Positions 32,760-44,050 are shown, numbered from the stretch's first letter. The stretch is 64,000 nucleotides of DNA from Cervus elaphus (GCF_910594005.1 NC_057816.1:41316797-41380796); one strand, 5' to 3'. Notes: generated from the letters alone by a model not told the origin. A program made the numbers and translations.

Positions 32760-32905
32760 GGCTCCCAAAGGGAACATCCACTGAAACAGTACATTGTTGC
32801 TCAGAGAGGCCCAGCGATAAACTCAAGGCCACACAGCTCTCAGATGACCACTGGAATTCCAACCCACTGTGGTCTGATGATAAAAGCCTAAGCGCTTTTC
32901 ACTGC
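32760..32905 (-). mobile_element. MIR SINE
   Basis: GCTCAGAGAGGCCCAGCG, AAGGCCACACAGCTCTCAG, GGAATTCCAACCCACTG and AGCCTAAGCGCTTTTCACTG follow the antisense MIR consensus through core and tRNA-like part. Confidence 0.7.
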
Positions 32906-33019
32906 TGAGGGTTGTAGATGTAGTTTGGAATTAATCTGCGCCTCATATGCACCATCAGTAAAATATGTTTGATCCTGTAAATATTGACATTTCTGTGGGC
33001 TCAGCTCTTTCATCAGAGA

Positions 33020-33195
33020 GCAGCGTGGGCTCCAGAGGTGGAGCGTCCAGGTTCTAGTCTTAACTCTGCCTGGGGTAACCTCTTCGCCTCTCTTTGTTTC
33101 CATTTCCCCATAATGACCGAGGGGCCTCCATAAATGATGTCCTTAGCACAGGCATTAGCACACAGCAAAGTCCTCAGTAAAACAATTTTCAGCAC
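33020..33195 (+). mobile_element. MIR SINE
   Basis: Sense MIR: GTGGGCTCCAGAGGTGGAG, AGTCTTAACTCTGCC, CCTCTCTTTGTTTCCATTTCC and GCACACAGCAAAGTCCTCAG. Confidence 0.65.
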
Positions 33196-33264
33196 TTCTT
33201 AGGGATTGCCTTTGAGCTGTTTGCTGGGCCTTTATTTATCTCAATAGACCCTATTGTTTCTTAT

Positions 33265-33500
33265 TTGCTCACTGAATGAATGTTTATTTAAACCTGTCAG
33301 AGGTTAGCTGCAGTGCATTCATTAGCGATGCAGAGACCCATAAGACACAGGGCACCTAGGTATGGCAGGACCAACATTTGTTCAGCTCCTCACGGTTAAC
33401 AAACACACAGCACTTCCAGTGCTAACTCACCTCCAGGCGCTGCTTGCTGTTTTAGACACAGAAGCAGGCTTGAAACGGGTAAATTGCAAAACCCAAGTTG
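33265..33500 (-). mobile_element. L2 and MIR remnants
   Basis: 33265-33350 resembles an antisense L2 3' end (CACTGAATGAATGTTTATTT); 33370-33500 resembles antisense MIR (CCAACATTTGTTCAGCTCC, AGACACAGAAGCAGGC). Both degraded. Confidence 0.5.
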
Positions 33501-33649
33501 GGGAGATTGGAAAATGGTGTAACGTGAAGTAAACCAAACGGGTTGTTTGCCTGCTGGAAGGACTAGTGGGGCAAACGGAGAGCAAGAGGAGAAGGGAAGC
33601 AGGGAGGCCCAGGGCCACTGCCCAGACGTTTAAGCAGAAGGCACCCTGG

Positions 33650-33853
33650 CTTCCCTGGTGGTTCAGCGGCCAAGAACCCACCTGCCAGTGCAGGAGACCC
33701 GGGTTTGATCCTGGGGCCGGGAAGATCCCCTGGAGAAGGAAATAGCAACCCTCTCCAGTGTTCTGCCTGGGAAATTCCATGGACAGACGAGCCTGGAGGA
33801 CTATGGTCCAAAGGATCACCAAGAGTCCAACGTGACTTAGCGACTAAACAACA
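33650..33853 (+). mobile_element. Bov-tA SINE
   Basis: Full-length sense copy with a 7-bp TSD ACCCTGG (33643-33649 and 33854-33860) and a CAACAA-type tail. Confidence 0.92.
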
Positions 33854-33860
33854 ACCCTGG

Positions 33861-34279
33861 GCAAAGGTGCCTTCCGTTCTCCTGGGCACTCTCTGATCCT
33901 GGATTCTGGAAGGTGTTTGGGCTGTAGTATGAACAGATGCTTGGAACTGTGTTTCTGTTGGGAGACGCTGTGTGTGTGTGTGTTAATGTGTATATTGTCC
34001 CATCACAGCAGTATCTGTCTTTCCAACCTTAAATAACTGATTTCTCTAATTTGAGGGCCCTCTTCACTCAGCGATGCCTTTTCAATCACTGTCCAAGAGT
34101 AACTGAAGACAGACAAAGAGGAGCTCAGCAAAGCGTGCTGTCAGTAAGCAGCCAGGCCGTCGTCTTACAGAGTTAAATCTAGCTTTCAGATCTCCTTTGC
34201 CAATGCCTAGCACTCGCTCTTTGGGTCACGTCGCCTCATTGCGTAGATTTCAGAGGGCTCCTTCAGCAGCATTACTCAA
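33861..34279. other. Stretch without a gene
   Basis: A short (TG)n run at 33969-33983; otherwise nothing recognised. Confidence 0.3.
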
Positions 34280-34450
34280 CAGTACTAGCTGCCATTTGCT
34301 GACACCTCCATGTTCTTCCTAATCTCTTACCTCACTTTTCACAACAGTAAAATCTCCATTATCTTAGGTCAAGAAAGGAAGGCTCAGAGAATTGAAGTAA
34401 TGACTTACACCCTCCAAACTCTGAAGGGCAGAGTTTGGAGTCTGGAGTCC
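34280..34450 (-). mobile_element. MIR SINE fragment
   Basis: Antisense MIR phrases TTGCTGACACCTCCATG, CACTTTTCACAACAGTAAAATC and AGGAAGGCTCAGAGAATTG. Confidence 0.55.
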
Positions 34451-34600
34451 AGCCTTGCTGCATACTAGCAATGTCATAGAAGTTTTCCATGCCTCAGTTT
34501 CCTCCTCTGTGAAATGGGGACAGCAATGCTTCCATGACAGTGCTGATGAGAAGATTCAGAGACTCGGCACATGGTAAGGGTCTCCAGGTGGAAGTCAACA
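34451..34600 (+). mobile_element. MIR SINE fragment
   Basis: CATGCCTCAGTTTCCTCC, TCTGTGAAATGGGGACAGC and GATGAGAAGATTCAGAGAC read as sense MIR. It faces the antisense MIR to its left. Confidence 0.65.
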
Positions 34601-35009
34601 AGGCCCAGATAGCCTTACTGCCATCCTCGTCTGCCCCCTTTACAAGCAGACGCTGAGGGGCTTGGACGAGAGCCAGCTTTTGGGAGTGTGCACCAAACGC
34701 AGTTGTCTGCTTGATCATGCCCCTGCTGAGGTGACTGCTTTCATTCAGAAAGCAAGAGCTTCCCTTCTTTTTTCCAGCTCACCTGGATGAGTTGATTCAC
34801 CAGCTGCCTGTCGTTCGGGGAGTTTCCTCCTCTCGAGCCAATTAACTTCTCTAATTGTCCATGTCTCCATGACTGTGGGCTGGGAATGTGTAGTTATGAA
34901 GCCTCCTCCTGTCTGGTCGTCTGTTCAGCAGAAGAGGTGCTTCAGTTTCTGGTTGTTTGGAAGTTCTCAATACTGACTTCTTATCAGCATCAACAGAACA
35001 AATGAGCCG
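34601..35009. other. Stretch without a gene
   Basis: Nothing recognised. Confidence 0.3.
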
Positions 35010-35130
35010 TTAATATTTGCATGCATTTGACAGCTTAGACCTTGAGATTCTGATTCAGCAGGACCTGGGATTTGTATTTTGCAAAACTGTTTGCATAGTG
35101 CTTTGGATGCATAGCCTGGCTGAGAACCAC
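35010..35130. mobile_element. MER5-like DNA transposon remnant
   Basis: GATTCTGATTCAGCAGGACC, GGGATTTGTATTTTGC and terminal GAGAACCACTGGG match the end of the non-autonomous hAT-Charlie element MER5. No transposase sequence. Confidence 0.55.
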
Positions 35131-35287
35131 TGGGTGTGGAATCTGGTTGAAGGAGAGTCAAATGTGACTATCAGATGTCCCCTTTGTGTGAGTCTAAATG
35201 CCGGGACTGTAAGGCGTGGTTTGAGTGGTGGTTTGAACCTCATGCCAGTCATGAGGCGATGAACTTTCATGTAGGTTAGACCATTGA

Positions 35288-35489
35288 AGGGCTTCCTTGG
35301 TAGCTCAGCAGTAAAGAATCCACTTGCCAAGGCAGGAGACGTGAGTTCAATCTCTGGGTCAGGAAGATCCTGGAGAAAGACATGGCAACCCACTCCTGTG
35401 ATCTTACATGGAGAATCCCATGGACAGAGGAGCCTGACGTGCTACAGTCCATAGCGTTGCAGAGTTGGACACGACTTAGCAACTAAACA
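35288..35489 (+). mobile_element. Bov-tA SINE
   Basis: Full-length sense copy from GGGCTTCCTTGGTAGC to CACGACTTAGCAACTAAAC. The body lacks a few bases after GGAAGATCC relative to its relatives. Confidence 0.92.
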
Positions 35490-36279
35490 ACTTCAAACAG
35501 GAAGCCCTTAAAAGGTATTCAAGTAACCATGTTCTCCAGGTGATAAGTTTATGGAAATGACATCTGCTGTAGCGGTTTGACTATTAGAGCACAAAATTGC
35601 TTAATTAGAATTATTGAATTGAACTTACCTCTATTGGTATGCAGAGGGGATTCTTCCCTTACATTTAACAAAGTACTAGTTGCATGGCAGGATGTAATTA
35701 AAAGCAAATATTAAACTCTTCAAGAGAATCAGCTTGTCATAGGAAAATCTAACCTATGAATTGAATATATGTATACTACAGTCTCCAGTGATCGGGGAGG
35801 GGATATTCCTGCTTTGCACACGTTTTAGGGATTTTAAAGCAAGATGGAGTGATATAATTTTCAAGATGCCCAAATTGAAGCATCTCAGCATATTTATTCC
35901 TTTATTCATTCAGCAAACTTTTCTGACTACCTGCTGTGTGTTGGAGGAGGTCATCAAAATGTGACTGCTGGTTGACCTGAGAGATGACCCTGGGCAGTGG
36001 GAGGCTCCTCATCATTGCCCCCCCCCACCACCCCCAATCCCCCCACTCTCCCACCCCACTCTTTTTTTGGAGTGTATATTCCATCCACCATTCAAAGCCA
36101 GAGCCATTTCAAAGATGGAGCCTTGAGAGAGCCATCTGGATGGCGTACATGACTGAACCCTGTTAAAGCCTCTTCGTACACTTCTAAGGTTCTGCTGGGA
36201 GGTCTCACCTCGTAGCTGCTCAAGACAAGGCTTGTGGGTAAGTCCCCCGGCTTATTAAACAGGACACCTACCAATCTTA
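35490..36279. other. Stretch without a gene
   Basis: A short L2-like tail at 35895-35960 (TTCATTCAGCAAACTTTTC) and the C-rich tract at 36018-36057. Otherwise unrecognised. Confidence 0.3.
36018..36057. repeat. C-rich low-complexity tract
   Basis: C-runs of 9, 5, 6, 3 and 4 in 40 bases; the minus strand fits a G-quadruplex pattern. Confidence 0.85.
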
Positions 36280-36492
36280 GGGCTTCCCAGGTGGCTCAGT
36301 AGTAAAGACTCCGCCTGCCAATGCAGGAGATGCAGGAGACGCAGGTTTGATCCCTGGGTTGGGAAGATCCCCTGGAGAAGGAAATGGCAACCCACTCCAG
36401 TATTCTTGTCTGGAAAATCCCATGGACAGAGGAGCCTGGCGGGCTACAGTCCATGGGGTTGCAGAGTTGGACACGACTGAGCGTAGCATAGC
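36280..36492 (+). mobile_element. Bov-tA SINE
   Basis: Full-length sense copy close to the family consensus, with a duplicated GATGCAGGAGACGCAG in the anticodon-arm region of the head. Confidence 0.93.
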
Positions 36493-38097
36493 AGCTACCA
36501 GCCTGGGGTGTCTGTCTCTTTCTCTCATCTCTCTGTGCCCTCTGGGGAGGGTGGGGGACCAGTTTATGAACCAACAGTATGTTAGTTATGGAGAAGAAAG
36601 AAAACAATCCTTCCCTGTTTTCACGGAACAGGAGAGCAAAGTAAACAGATTTACAAAATACGGTGTCTATTTTGCTTCAATAGAGATGTGTTCAGAGGTT
36701 AAAGGAAGGAAGGGGAGAGGGCTTGGTCAGGAAGGTGTCTTTGGAAGGCTAAGCTCAGTAGATACCAATCAGAGTATGGTTATGTGATGTGCAAGGGTCT
36801 AGCAAGAGGAGTAGAGTCTGGTGAAGTCAGTGCATTAACAACAACAAAAACAACAATAATTTCAGCAGCAATAAAAACAACAAAACACAGCTCCGTGTGG
36901 AGGCAGTTCTGCACTGTGGTTGTGGTAGGACTGAGATCAGGCTGAGGTGAGAGGCACAGGGCATGCCAACAAGGGCTGAGCTTGCCAACCTTATAAGCTG
37001 GAAATTCACACTCAAAATATTGTGGACTTAGTGAAGACCCAGGTGTAAACACGATCAGCATTGTTGTTTGCTTGTTTTTAAGCAAAAGAGTAATTTACCA
37101 GCTTCTGTAGTTGACAAAGACACAGTGGTAACTGTAAGGAATCAGACAAGGGGTGAGAACCAAGGCGTGGACGTTGCCAGGATGCTCCAGGTCGCGTCTG
37201 CTCATTTCTCCTTTTGAGTGCTGGCCTCAGCCTCGCCTTTTGCACACAGCCTTCCCCACCAGGCGGAAGACATGAGGGTGTTTCATCTTTCCGCCTGTGT
37301 GGCGGTTCTAGTGGAGCGCTCTGCATAGGCTTGCTTGGACCAGTCACTCTCCCCAGTGATGCGAGATGCTGGACAGAACTGGGTTTCAAGGCGCTCACTC
37401 CAGAAGATGGAGAGGAGAACAGAGAGACCAGGGGCGGGGAGGACAAAGATGAGAGTCCTGAACCGAGGCAGCGACAGAGGGCAGGGTGTAGAGGGCGGGT
37501 GCAGACTCTGACGGGTTCACAGAGCCTGGAAGGCCTGAAGGGGCAGGCGGGGAATGCAAGTCTGAAGCCAGGACGATGTTGCCTCCATTTCCCACTTCAT
37601 CCATTGGGTGGATGAAGGAAGTATTTACTGAGGGATGGGGTAGAAACATTTTATCATGTAAAAGAAGAAATTCACTCTCCCTCTGTTACTTCCATCATTA
37701 ATTTAAACCTTTCCTCTGTTTTTTCAAAGGCTGTAATTGTCATTTCTGATTTAAAAACTCATTTAATGAAAATTAAACTTCATTTGTATTACAGAAAAGA
37801 GTGCTATCTTACTTATATAGGTCTTCAGGAGCAGATAAACAGATGTAATAACATTCTAATCCGTAGGCTGGCAAAGGTGGTTGTGAGAATTCAAAGACAG
37901 AAAGTGTGTATAATCCCTAGTTACACAATTCAAGAAAGGCTGGGGTCCACACACAGATGTCAATAGGGCCAAAAATAGTTTGTACTAAAATTAAACAGGT
38001 AGATCACTTGACAAGTTTTCCTTTTTTTAAAGAACTTCGTGTTTGTAGGCATACCGAATGTACTAAAACTACATTTAGTTTTGTTTATAAATAAACA
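36493..38097. other. Stretch without a gene
   Basis: 1.6 kb with a CAA-rich tract at 36837-36887 and a GC-richer part at 37180-37560. Frames at 37078-37446 (minus) and 37214-37615 (plus) overlap on opposite strands in that GC-rich part and neither is recognised. Confidence 0.3.
36837..36887. repeat. CAA/A-rich simple repeat
   Basis: Interrupted AACAACAA units, looking like a decayed A-rich tail, although no SINE or LINE body is recognised next to it. Confidence 0.75.
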
Positions 38098-38318
38098 TGG
38101 GTTTCCCAAGTGGCTCTGTGGTAAAGAATCTGCCTGCCAGTACAAGAGACATGGGTTTGACCCCTGGGTTGGGAAGATCCCCTGGAGGAAGGCATGGCAG
38201 CCCACTCCTGTATTCTTGCCTGGAGAGTCCCATGGACAGAGGAGCCTGGCGGGCTGCAGTCCACCGGGAAGCAAAAGCATCAGGCATGACTTTAGTGACT
38301 GAAAACCGACAGCAACAA
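38098..38318 (+). mobile_element. Bov-tA SINE
   Basis: Full-length sense copy, GGGTTTCCCAAGTGGCTC to a GACAGCAACAACAAAC tail. The body end is diverged (CCACCGGGAAGCAAAAGC). Confidence 0.91.
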
Positions 38319-38586
38319 CAAACGAACACAGTTCAGATGGTTCACTAAGTCAGACGTCCCCCTCTAGCAGTCTGCGTTACTGGGATTAGTCGATCTTGGA
38401 CGTGAAACAGTGAACAACAGCATAAGCTGCACATGTGGTCTTTTTGCGCTTTCTTCCCTCCGCTCGCAGTGCCCCTTACCATAGTCTCTGCTGGGTAAAT
38501 TCTACCTTGTCCTTGAAGACTTCCCTGGACAACTGGTCACTGTTTCCCTTTGCTCCTCTGTTTTGTTCATACTTCTACCACGTGGT

Positions 38587-38810
38587 AGCCTGGTAGCTAC
38601 AACCCTGGCCTTTGACTTGACTTGTATTCATGCCCACTGCTGTGAAGTATCAGGCAAGTTACTTAACTTCCGTGAGCCTCAGTTTTCCTACCGCACAATG
38701 GGGTTAATAATAGTGCCTCACAGGGTTATTATGGAGGCTAAGCAATGTAATGCAAATGAAGTGCATAGCATGGGTCGGACAACGAGTAAATGCTCAATAA
38801 ATGAATAAAA
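38587..38810 (+). mobile_element. MIR SINE, nearly complete
   Basis: GGTAGCTACAACCCTGGCC, CAGGCAAGTTACTTAACTTCC, GTGAGCCTCAGTTTTCC, GGGTTAATAATAGTGCC and AATGCTCAATAAATG follow the sense MIR consensus from head to tail. The best-preserved MIR in the window. Confidence 0.82.
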
Positions 38811-38871
38811 TAATAAGCATTTGTGTAAAAGAATTGCCAAAGACAAAAGGCATCTACCTTTCGACCTGTTA

Positions 38872-38911
38872 GGTGATTATTTCACAGTGATGGTGATTAT
38901 TTCACAGTGGA
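38872..38911. repeat. Two tandem 20-bp units
   Basis: GGTGATTATTTCACAGTG occurs at 38872-38889 and 38892-38909 with two spacer bases. Confidence 0.9.
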
Positions 38912-39294
38912 GATCTTGACAGATGCATGTCTCCACACTTACCGAGCAGTTGGAAGTGTCAAGGGGGACTTTGTTTTCCAGTGAGGTATGGTATGCTGAT
39001 CTCTGTACGATGATAGCTGTACTTTTCAAAGGCAGAAAGACGGAGAAGTCAAAGTGCTTCTTGGAACGTGCTGACTGGGATCCAGGCAATGCAGCCCCAA
39101 CTTCAGGGTGTGTCTGAGACTTGGTTCTGCTCATTCTCCACTATCCTGGTGTCAGCGGCTATCACAGGGGTGAGCGCGGATCCAAGGTGGACCCATCAGG
39201 GTCCTCTCCTTGAGTCATGTGGAGAGCCTGGGCAGGAGAGGCTGGATGTCCCTCCTGATTGATCATCAGCCGTTTTTCCTCCTCTCTCCTCACT

Positions 39295-39295
<1 letters not shown>
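38912..39295. other. Stretch without a gene
   Basis: Nothing recognised. Confidence 0.3.

Positions 39296-39334
<39 letters not shown>
39296..39334. repeat. (GT)n microsatellite, 39 bp
   Basis: Uninterrupted GT run directly joined to the tail of an antisense Bov-tA. Length and purity make it likely to vary between individuals. Confidence 0.97.
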
Positions 39335-39337
<3 letters not shown>

Positions 39338-39450
39338 CGCTCAGTCGTGTCCGACCCTGTGACCCCATTGACTGTAGCCCACCAGGTTCCTCTGTCCAAG
39401 GGATTTTCCAGGCAAGAGTACTGGAGTGGGTTGTCATTTCCTTCTCAACT
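39335..39450 (-). mobile_element. Bov-tA SINE lacking its head
   Basis: Antisense tail and body, from AGGCGCTCAGTCGTGTC to TTGTCATTTCCTTCTC, where it breaks off. 5'-truncated in its own orientation. Confidence 0.9.
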
Positions 39451-39635
39451 ACTTACTGCTGCAAGGAGCAAAACCAGTTGCACTAGATGTGAATTGGGTC
39501 AACATACGGGAGACAATAGTCTTGACCATGTTGTTTGAGTCCACGGAATCCCTGGGCCTTTTTTTCCCTTGGAGTTCCTACCTAGATGATACATTCATTT
39601 TTTTTAAAGCTTAAAGTAGCTTGAATGAAGCTTTT

Positions 39636-39766
39636 TTTTTTTTTTTTTGGCTGTACAGTATCTTAATTGTGGCATGTGAGATCTAGTTCCCTGACCAGGG
39701 ATCAAACCCAAGAACCCCTGCACTGGGGACTCAGAGGATTAGCCACTAAATCCCCAGGGAAGTCCA
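39636..39766 (-). mobile_element. CHR-type SINE
   Basis: Antisense copy: T-run (A tail) then GGCTGTACAGTATC, TTCCCTGACCAGGGATC and CCCCAGGGAAGTCC. Flanks GAATGAAGCTTTT (39623-39635) and GAATTAAGCTTTT (39767-39779) form a 13-bp TSD with one mismatch. Confidence 0.88.
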
Positions 39767-39839
39767 GAATTAAGCTTTTCAGTTCAAGATCCACTGTCTT
39801 GAATAAATGGTTCATAACTTTCACCATGGTCTTATGAGT

Positions 39840-39980
39840 TAAACACTATCCCTCTCTTCTTTTTAGGTATAAAATCAGAGGTTACCTGTACAAAAATACA
39901 CAGCTACTAAATGATAAAATAGGTTGCAAATTCAGGTCTGCCTGGTTCTAAAACCCTCACTGCCTTGATTACTTCTATCA
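39840..39980 (-). mobile_element. MIR SINE fragment
   Basis: Antisense MIR traces: ACACAGCTACTAAATGATAA, AAATTCAGGTCTGCCTGG and CCCTCACTGCCTTGATTAC. Confidence 0.6.
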
Positions 39981-40859
39981 CTTCTTTTGACATGTGGCCT
40001 TGACTCATGGTCTCGACCTTCCCAAATGCCAGTTTGTGGAGAAGGGGAAGGGGCTGTCATTTTCCTGGGTCCCAGGTTACCCTGTCTTAGCAGTATCAAC
40101 GTGTCTTTGCTCTTTTGTATATTAAGTTCCCTCTTTAGTCAAATTCAAATTTATTTGTAGACTCTTCTATTTAAACTCCTCCTCACTCCCTTTCAAGTAA
40201 CTCAGGGCCTATAAAGGAGCCTCCTCCCAGGCTGCCTGTGACCCAGGCAATGATGGGCCCATTAATCTTGCAGATATGAGGGAGGTTGGGACCCTTCCCC
40301 AGATGGCTTTTTCTTAGGAGACAGTAGAGACTGCCAGGACATGACCGGAACTGAAATGGCAGTGGCCTGTTTAGGGCAGGAAGGTTTGGGAGGTCTAGGA
40401 TGAAAACCAAGGTGGCTGCTTTATTTAATTAGTTTATATCATTATATCAAGAGTGAATATAATGGTCCTTGATTTCATAATTTGTGAGATATGAGTGGTC
40501 ACTGGCAACCCGAAGAGAAATTCTAGCAGAGAGGAAGAGATCCAAAATATATGCTTACATGTATGTTTTATATTTATATCAATGATTCAGGTTATACTCA
40601 GCTGTGCTTGTAGCTGGACTCTTATAACTATCTACTATTTTCCTATTTCATATTAAAGGCTACAAGTTATAATAGTATCCTTTAGGATTCCAGTGTCAGT
40701 TTTATTCATGAGATAGTTTTTCAAACTCTTATGGAGGAGCTAGAATTCTATCCCCAATCTGCATCTTAAGGGATTCTGCGTCTGCTTTTACATCTATATT
40801 TTAAGGATAGTACAGGTTATAATTTTGGATGAAGTTTCTTTCATTTTGATGAACAACCT
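39981..40859. other. Stretch without a gene
   Basis: Nothing recognised. Confidence 0.3.
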
Positions 40860-41060
40860 TATAAGTCTTCTCAGTCCCTTCTCTGAACTAACTCCTACTC
40901 AAACCTTGGTCTCATGTCCTTCAGGAAGTTTTAAATTTCTTGGCACTAACATCTCTATTTTCCAATATTCAGCACAGTTGCAATTTTTTGTTCAATGTTA
41001 CCTTTCTGGCTAGATTGCAAATACAGAGCAATGCCTAAAACAGGGTCTTGCTCATCTGTG
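40860..41060 (+). mobile_element. L2 LINE 3' part
   Basis: Sense L2: CATGTCCTTCAGGAAGTTTT, CTGGCTAGATTGCAAATAC, CAGAGCAATGCCTAAAACAG and CTTCTGTTGAAAGAG. Confidence 0.5.
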
Positions 41061-41384
41061 TTTATCAAACTTCTGTTGAAAGAGTCGGGGACTGCAGTCT
41101 GTGTCCTGTCGTCAGAGTTGTTCACGTCGTTTGGGCTGGTTGGGAAGTAAAAACGTCCTCTATGCCGGTAAGCGTCACCCGTGCCAAACCTATACTGAGC
41201 CACTACTCCGCAGAGGAATCCATCCTCTTCCTCAGGAGTCAGGGGGCAGAAAGAAGGCTGTGAACCATCGCACACCTGGACTTCTTTCTAGTACTGATCC
41301 CACCGTATTATAGGTGTAATATATATGTAATAGATGTAAAAGCATATTTTATGTAAATTAATTAGTTATTCCTCTCAACATCCC
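41061..41384. other. Stretch without a gene
   Basis: A 106-codon minus-strand frame (40955-41275) is not recognised and overlaps the L2 remnant. Confidence 0.3.
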
Positions 41385-41490
41385 ATGCAAAGCACTCTTC
41401 CATTTTAAATCTGAGAAAACTGAGGATCACAGGGATTTTAAGTAACTGCTAAAGACCTCACAAGTGAGACCCTAAGCAGTAAGACAGATT
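41385..41490 (-). mobile_element. MIR SINE fragment
   Basis: CATTTTAAATCTGAGAAAAC, TGAGGATCACAGGGATTTT and AAGTAACTGCTAAAGACC are antisense MIR core. Confidence 0.65.
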
Positions 41491-41642
41491 TCAAACTCAG
41501 ACAGCAGCAACAAAGACCACTCTACCAATACTATTTCTCCATGTGTGTTTGAATTAAATTAAATTTGAGATGAACAAGTATTCCCTGTCTGAGGCCTCAA
41601 GAGAAAGAGACACCCCTTATTTTAGACAAGGTAAGATGGGTG

Positions 41643-41955
41643 AGGGCTTCCCTGATAGCTCAGTTGGTAAAGAATCTGTCTGCAATGCAAGAGACCTGGG
41701 TTCGATCCCTGGGTTGGAAAGATCTGCTGGAGAAGGGCTAGGCTACCCACTCCAGTATTCTGGGGCTTCCCTTGTGACTCAGCTGGTAAAGAATCTTCCT
41801 GCAATGCGGAGACAGGGTTCGATCCCTGGGTTGGGAAGATCCTCTGGAGAAGGGAAAGGCTACCCACTCCAGTACTCTGGCCTGGAGAATTCCATGGACT
41901 GTATAGTCCATGGGGTTGCAAAGTGTCAGACACAACGGAGCGATTTTCACTCACT
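41643..41955 (+). mobile_element. Bov-tA SINE, head-duplicated (dimeric) form
   Basis: A first unit (41643-41761) has a full tRNA-like head and body up to CCACTCCAGTATTCTGG, then a second complete unit begins GGGCTTCCCTTGTG and runs to the BovB-like tail. Both heads keep a box B-like GGTTCGATCCC. The shared GGCTACCCACTCCAGTA wording shows both halves come from one subtype. Confidence 0.92.
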
Positions 41956-43570
41956 CAAGATGGTTAAGATAGGCCCGCCTTTGTGACAGGTCAAGTATGC
42001 ATGTAACATCATATCTTAGAATGTGAGCATCTGCAGGAGTTCAAGCTCAAGTGGGGTGCCCTCCTGTTGGGAAAGCAATGAGCACCTAGGTGGTAGTGGT
42101 GATGGGGTGACAGTCCCATGATACGTGAGGTCGCTTTATCATAGTGGTCAAGAGCAAGCGTTGTGAAGGCAGAAGACAGACTGACTACTAAATACTCAGT
42201 CCACAACCTTTATCCATTGCCACTGTGTTAGAGTATTTTGAGTGTTTAGAACAAATACTACATATCCATAAACATCAGGACACTAACACTTGTGCAATCT
42301 TCAGGAGCGGATGTCCTGCAGAGGCAGGAACCAGACCTGTTCTGCCTTCTAGTGAGCTGGTCCTCCTTCCCCAGCATGTCTGGGACCCAAGGCTGCCACA
42401 CCTGTCGGGGTATCCGACCCCAGAGAAGGATGTGCTTTGCCGAGCAGAGGGCTGAATCCTACCTGCGCTGCTCGTGGCTGTTTCTGTGAAGAAGTTATGT
42501 CTCTTTCCATTTCTCTTATCCAGTAACCCACACAAGGCTCTCTCCAGCTAATTGAATTGGCTAGAAGGCTGCCTTCGGTGATTAGATGTCCTGCAGCCTG
42601 AGCTGAGAGGAAGAAGGGAACAGGCAGAGAAGCAAATGTCTTGGTGAGCGCAATTCAATCTGCTGCTAAATTTAATCTGCGTGTTTCTGCTTTCTGTTCT
42701 CATTCAACCACCTGCAGTGATATGTTTAAAATGCTCCTGACGCATCAGCAAGGTAGGCACCGTGCCAGGACCAAGGCTGCCCATTTTTGCTTCATTTTAT
42801 GTATAACCCGAGTGAATATCAGGTAGGGTATTTTTCTTTTCTTGCCACATGTGAGATTTCAAATTGCTGATGAAGACAGGATAGCAGTATCTGCCTCAAA
42901 TGTGATATCTAAAATAGGTTTTCACAGTGTCAGCCTCCCTGCCTCCATCCCACAGATTTTCCCCTGCCCAGAAGATAGCGGCAGGCCCTAAGTACTCAGC
43001 GTTAGAGCTCTAACCTCAGATTATATCACACACATTAATCCCTATACAAATGGCATGATACAACATTTATTTAAAATTTCATGTAGTAAAGTGTAGCTGA
43101 GCTGAAGTTGTGTTGACACACAGTTAAGTGCATATTTGTTTGAATTTAAGGTTTCTTTTTGTATTTTGCAGTCGATATATCCTCCTTGTCAGGTCTTAGA
43201 CCTCTTATGTAGGCCTCCGAAGAGCTCATAGGTCCCAAGTCCTTTGCGCACGTGTGGGCCACACTGGGAGCTTCAGAGATGGTATTCTGTCGTCTGCCCA
43301 CCATTCTGAAGTTTCCTAAAGTAGAAGCAAAGAATGTTTATGTCATGGCTCAACACACAGGCTTTGGCATCAAGCAAGTCCAAGTCTGTCTGCTCAGAGA
43401 ATCAGTTTCTGAGAACAGAATCTCAGTTTTTGCCTTTGTTAAAATCTGGACGATGATGGTGTCTACTCACTACTGTTATTTGGATAGTATCTGTCCTGCT
43501 TTCTACTCTGACATCTCGGCGGGGCTAAATTACATTTCCCAGAATTGCTTTTCCTGGACATTTCCTGTTA
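41956..43570. other. Stretch without a gene
   Basis: 1.6 kb. A MIR-like start at about 42140-42210 (CATAGTGGTCAAGAGCAAGC) and another at 43350-43450 (CAGGCTTTGGCATCAAGC). Small frames on both strands at 42275-42535 are not recognised. Confidence 0.35.
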
Positions 43571-43785
43571 GTGAGTGAGTGAAGTCACTCAGTCGTGTCC
43601 GACTCTTTGTGATCCCATGGACTATAGCCTACCAGGCTCCACCATCCATGGAATTTTCTAGGCAAGAGTACTGGAGTGGGTTGCCATTTCCTTCTCCATG
43701 GGATCTTCCCGACCCAGGGATCGAACCCAGGTCTCCTGCATTGTAGGCAGACGCTTTACTGTCTGAACCACCGGGGCGGGCCCCC
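43571..43785 (-). mobile_element. Bov-tA SINE
   Basis: Full-length antisense copy, GTGAGTGAGTGAAGTCACTC to AACCACCGGGGCGGGCCC. Confidence 0.93.
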
Positions 43786-43911
43786 GTAGAGATTCCAGTA
43801 GGAGATTTGCCAAGTGCATGTTGAGCAGCAGGCATTTTGTAGTCCCCACATGTTGTCACTTACCTGCTGGTTCACCTAACTGGAGGGAAGTAATAACCAG
43901 GCCTGCAAAGA

Positions 43912-44050
43912 TTCTGTGTGTGCTTGCTTAGTTGCTCAGTGGTGTCTGACTCTTTGCGACTCCATGGACTATAGTTTGCCAGACTCCTCTGTCCTTGGAG
44001 ATTGTCCAGGCAAGAATACTGGAGGTCAGTTGCCATGCCCTCCTCCCTTG
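43912..44050 (-). mobile_element. Bov-tA SINE lacking its head
   Basis: GTGTGTGCTTGCTTAGTTGC tail, body to GCCATGCCCTCCTCCC, then stops. About 125 bp right of another antisense copy. Confidence 0.9.

Noticed and set aside
36280..36492. tRNA(Glu)-like sequence with A and B boxes
   Set aside because: It is the head of a SINE, followed by the BovB-like body; it lacks a complete cloverleaf. The same holds for all other Bov-tA and CHR heads, so no tRNA gene is called.
39162..39437. Thr-His repeat protein and the opposite Cys-Val repeat protein
   Set aside because: Both are translations of the (GT)n microsatellite.
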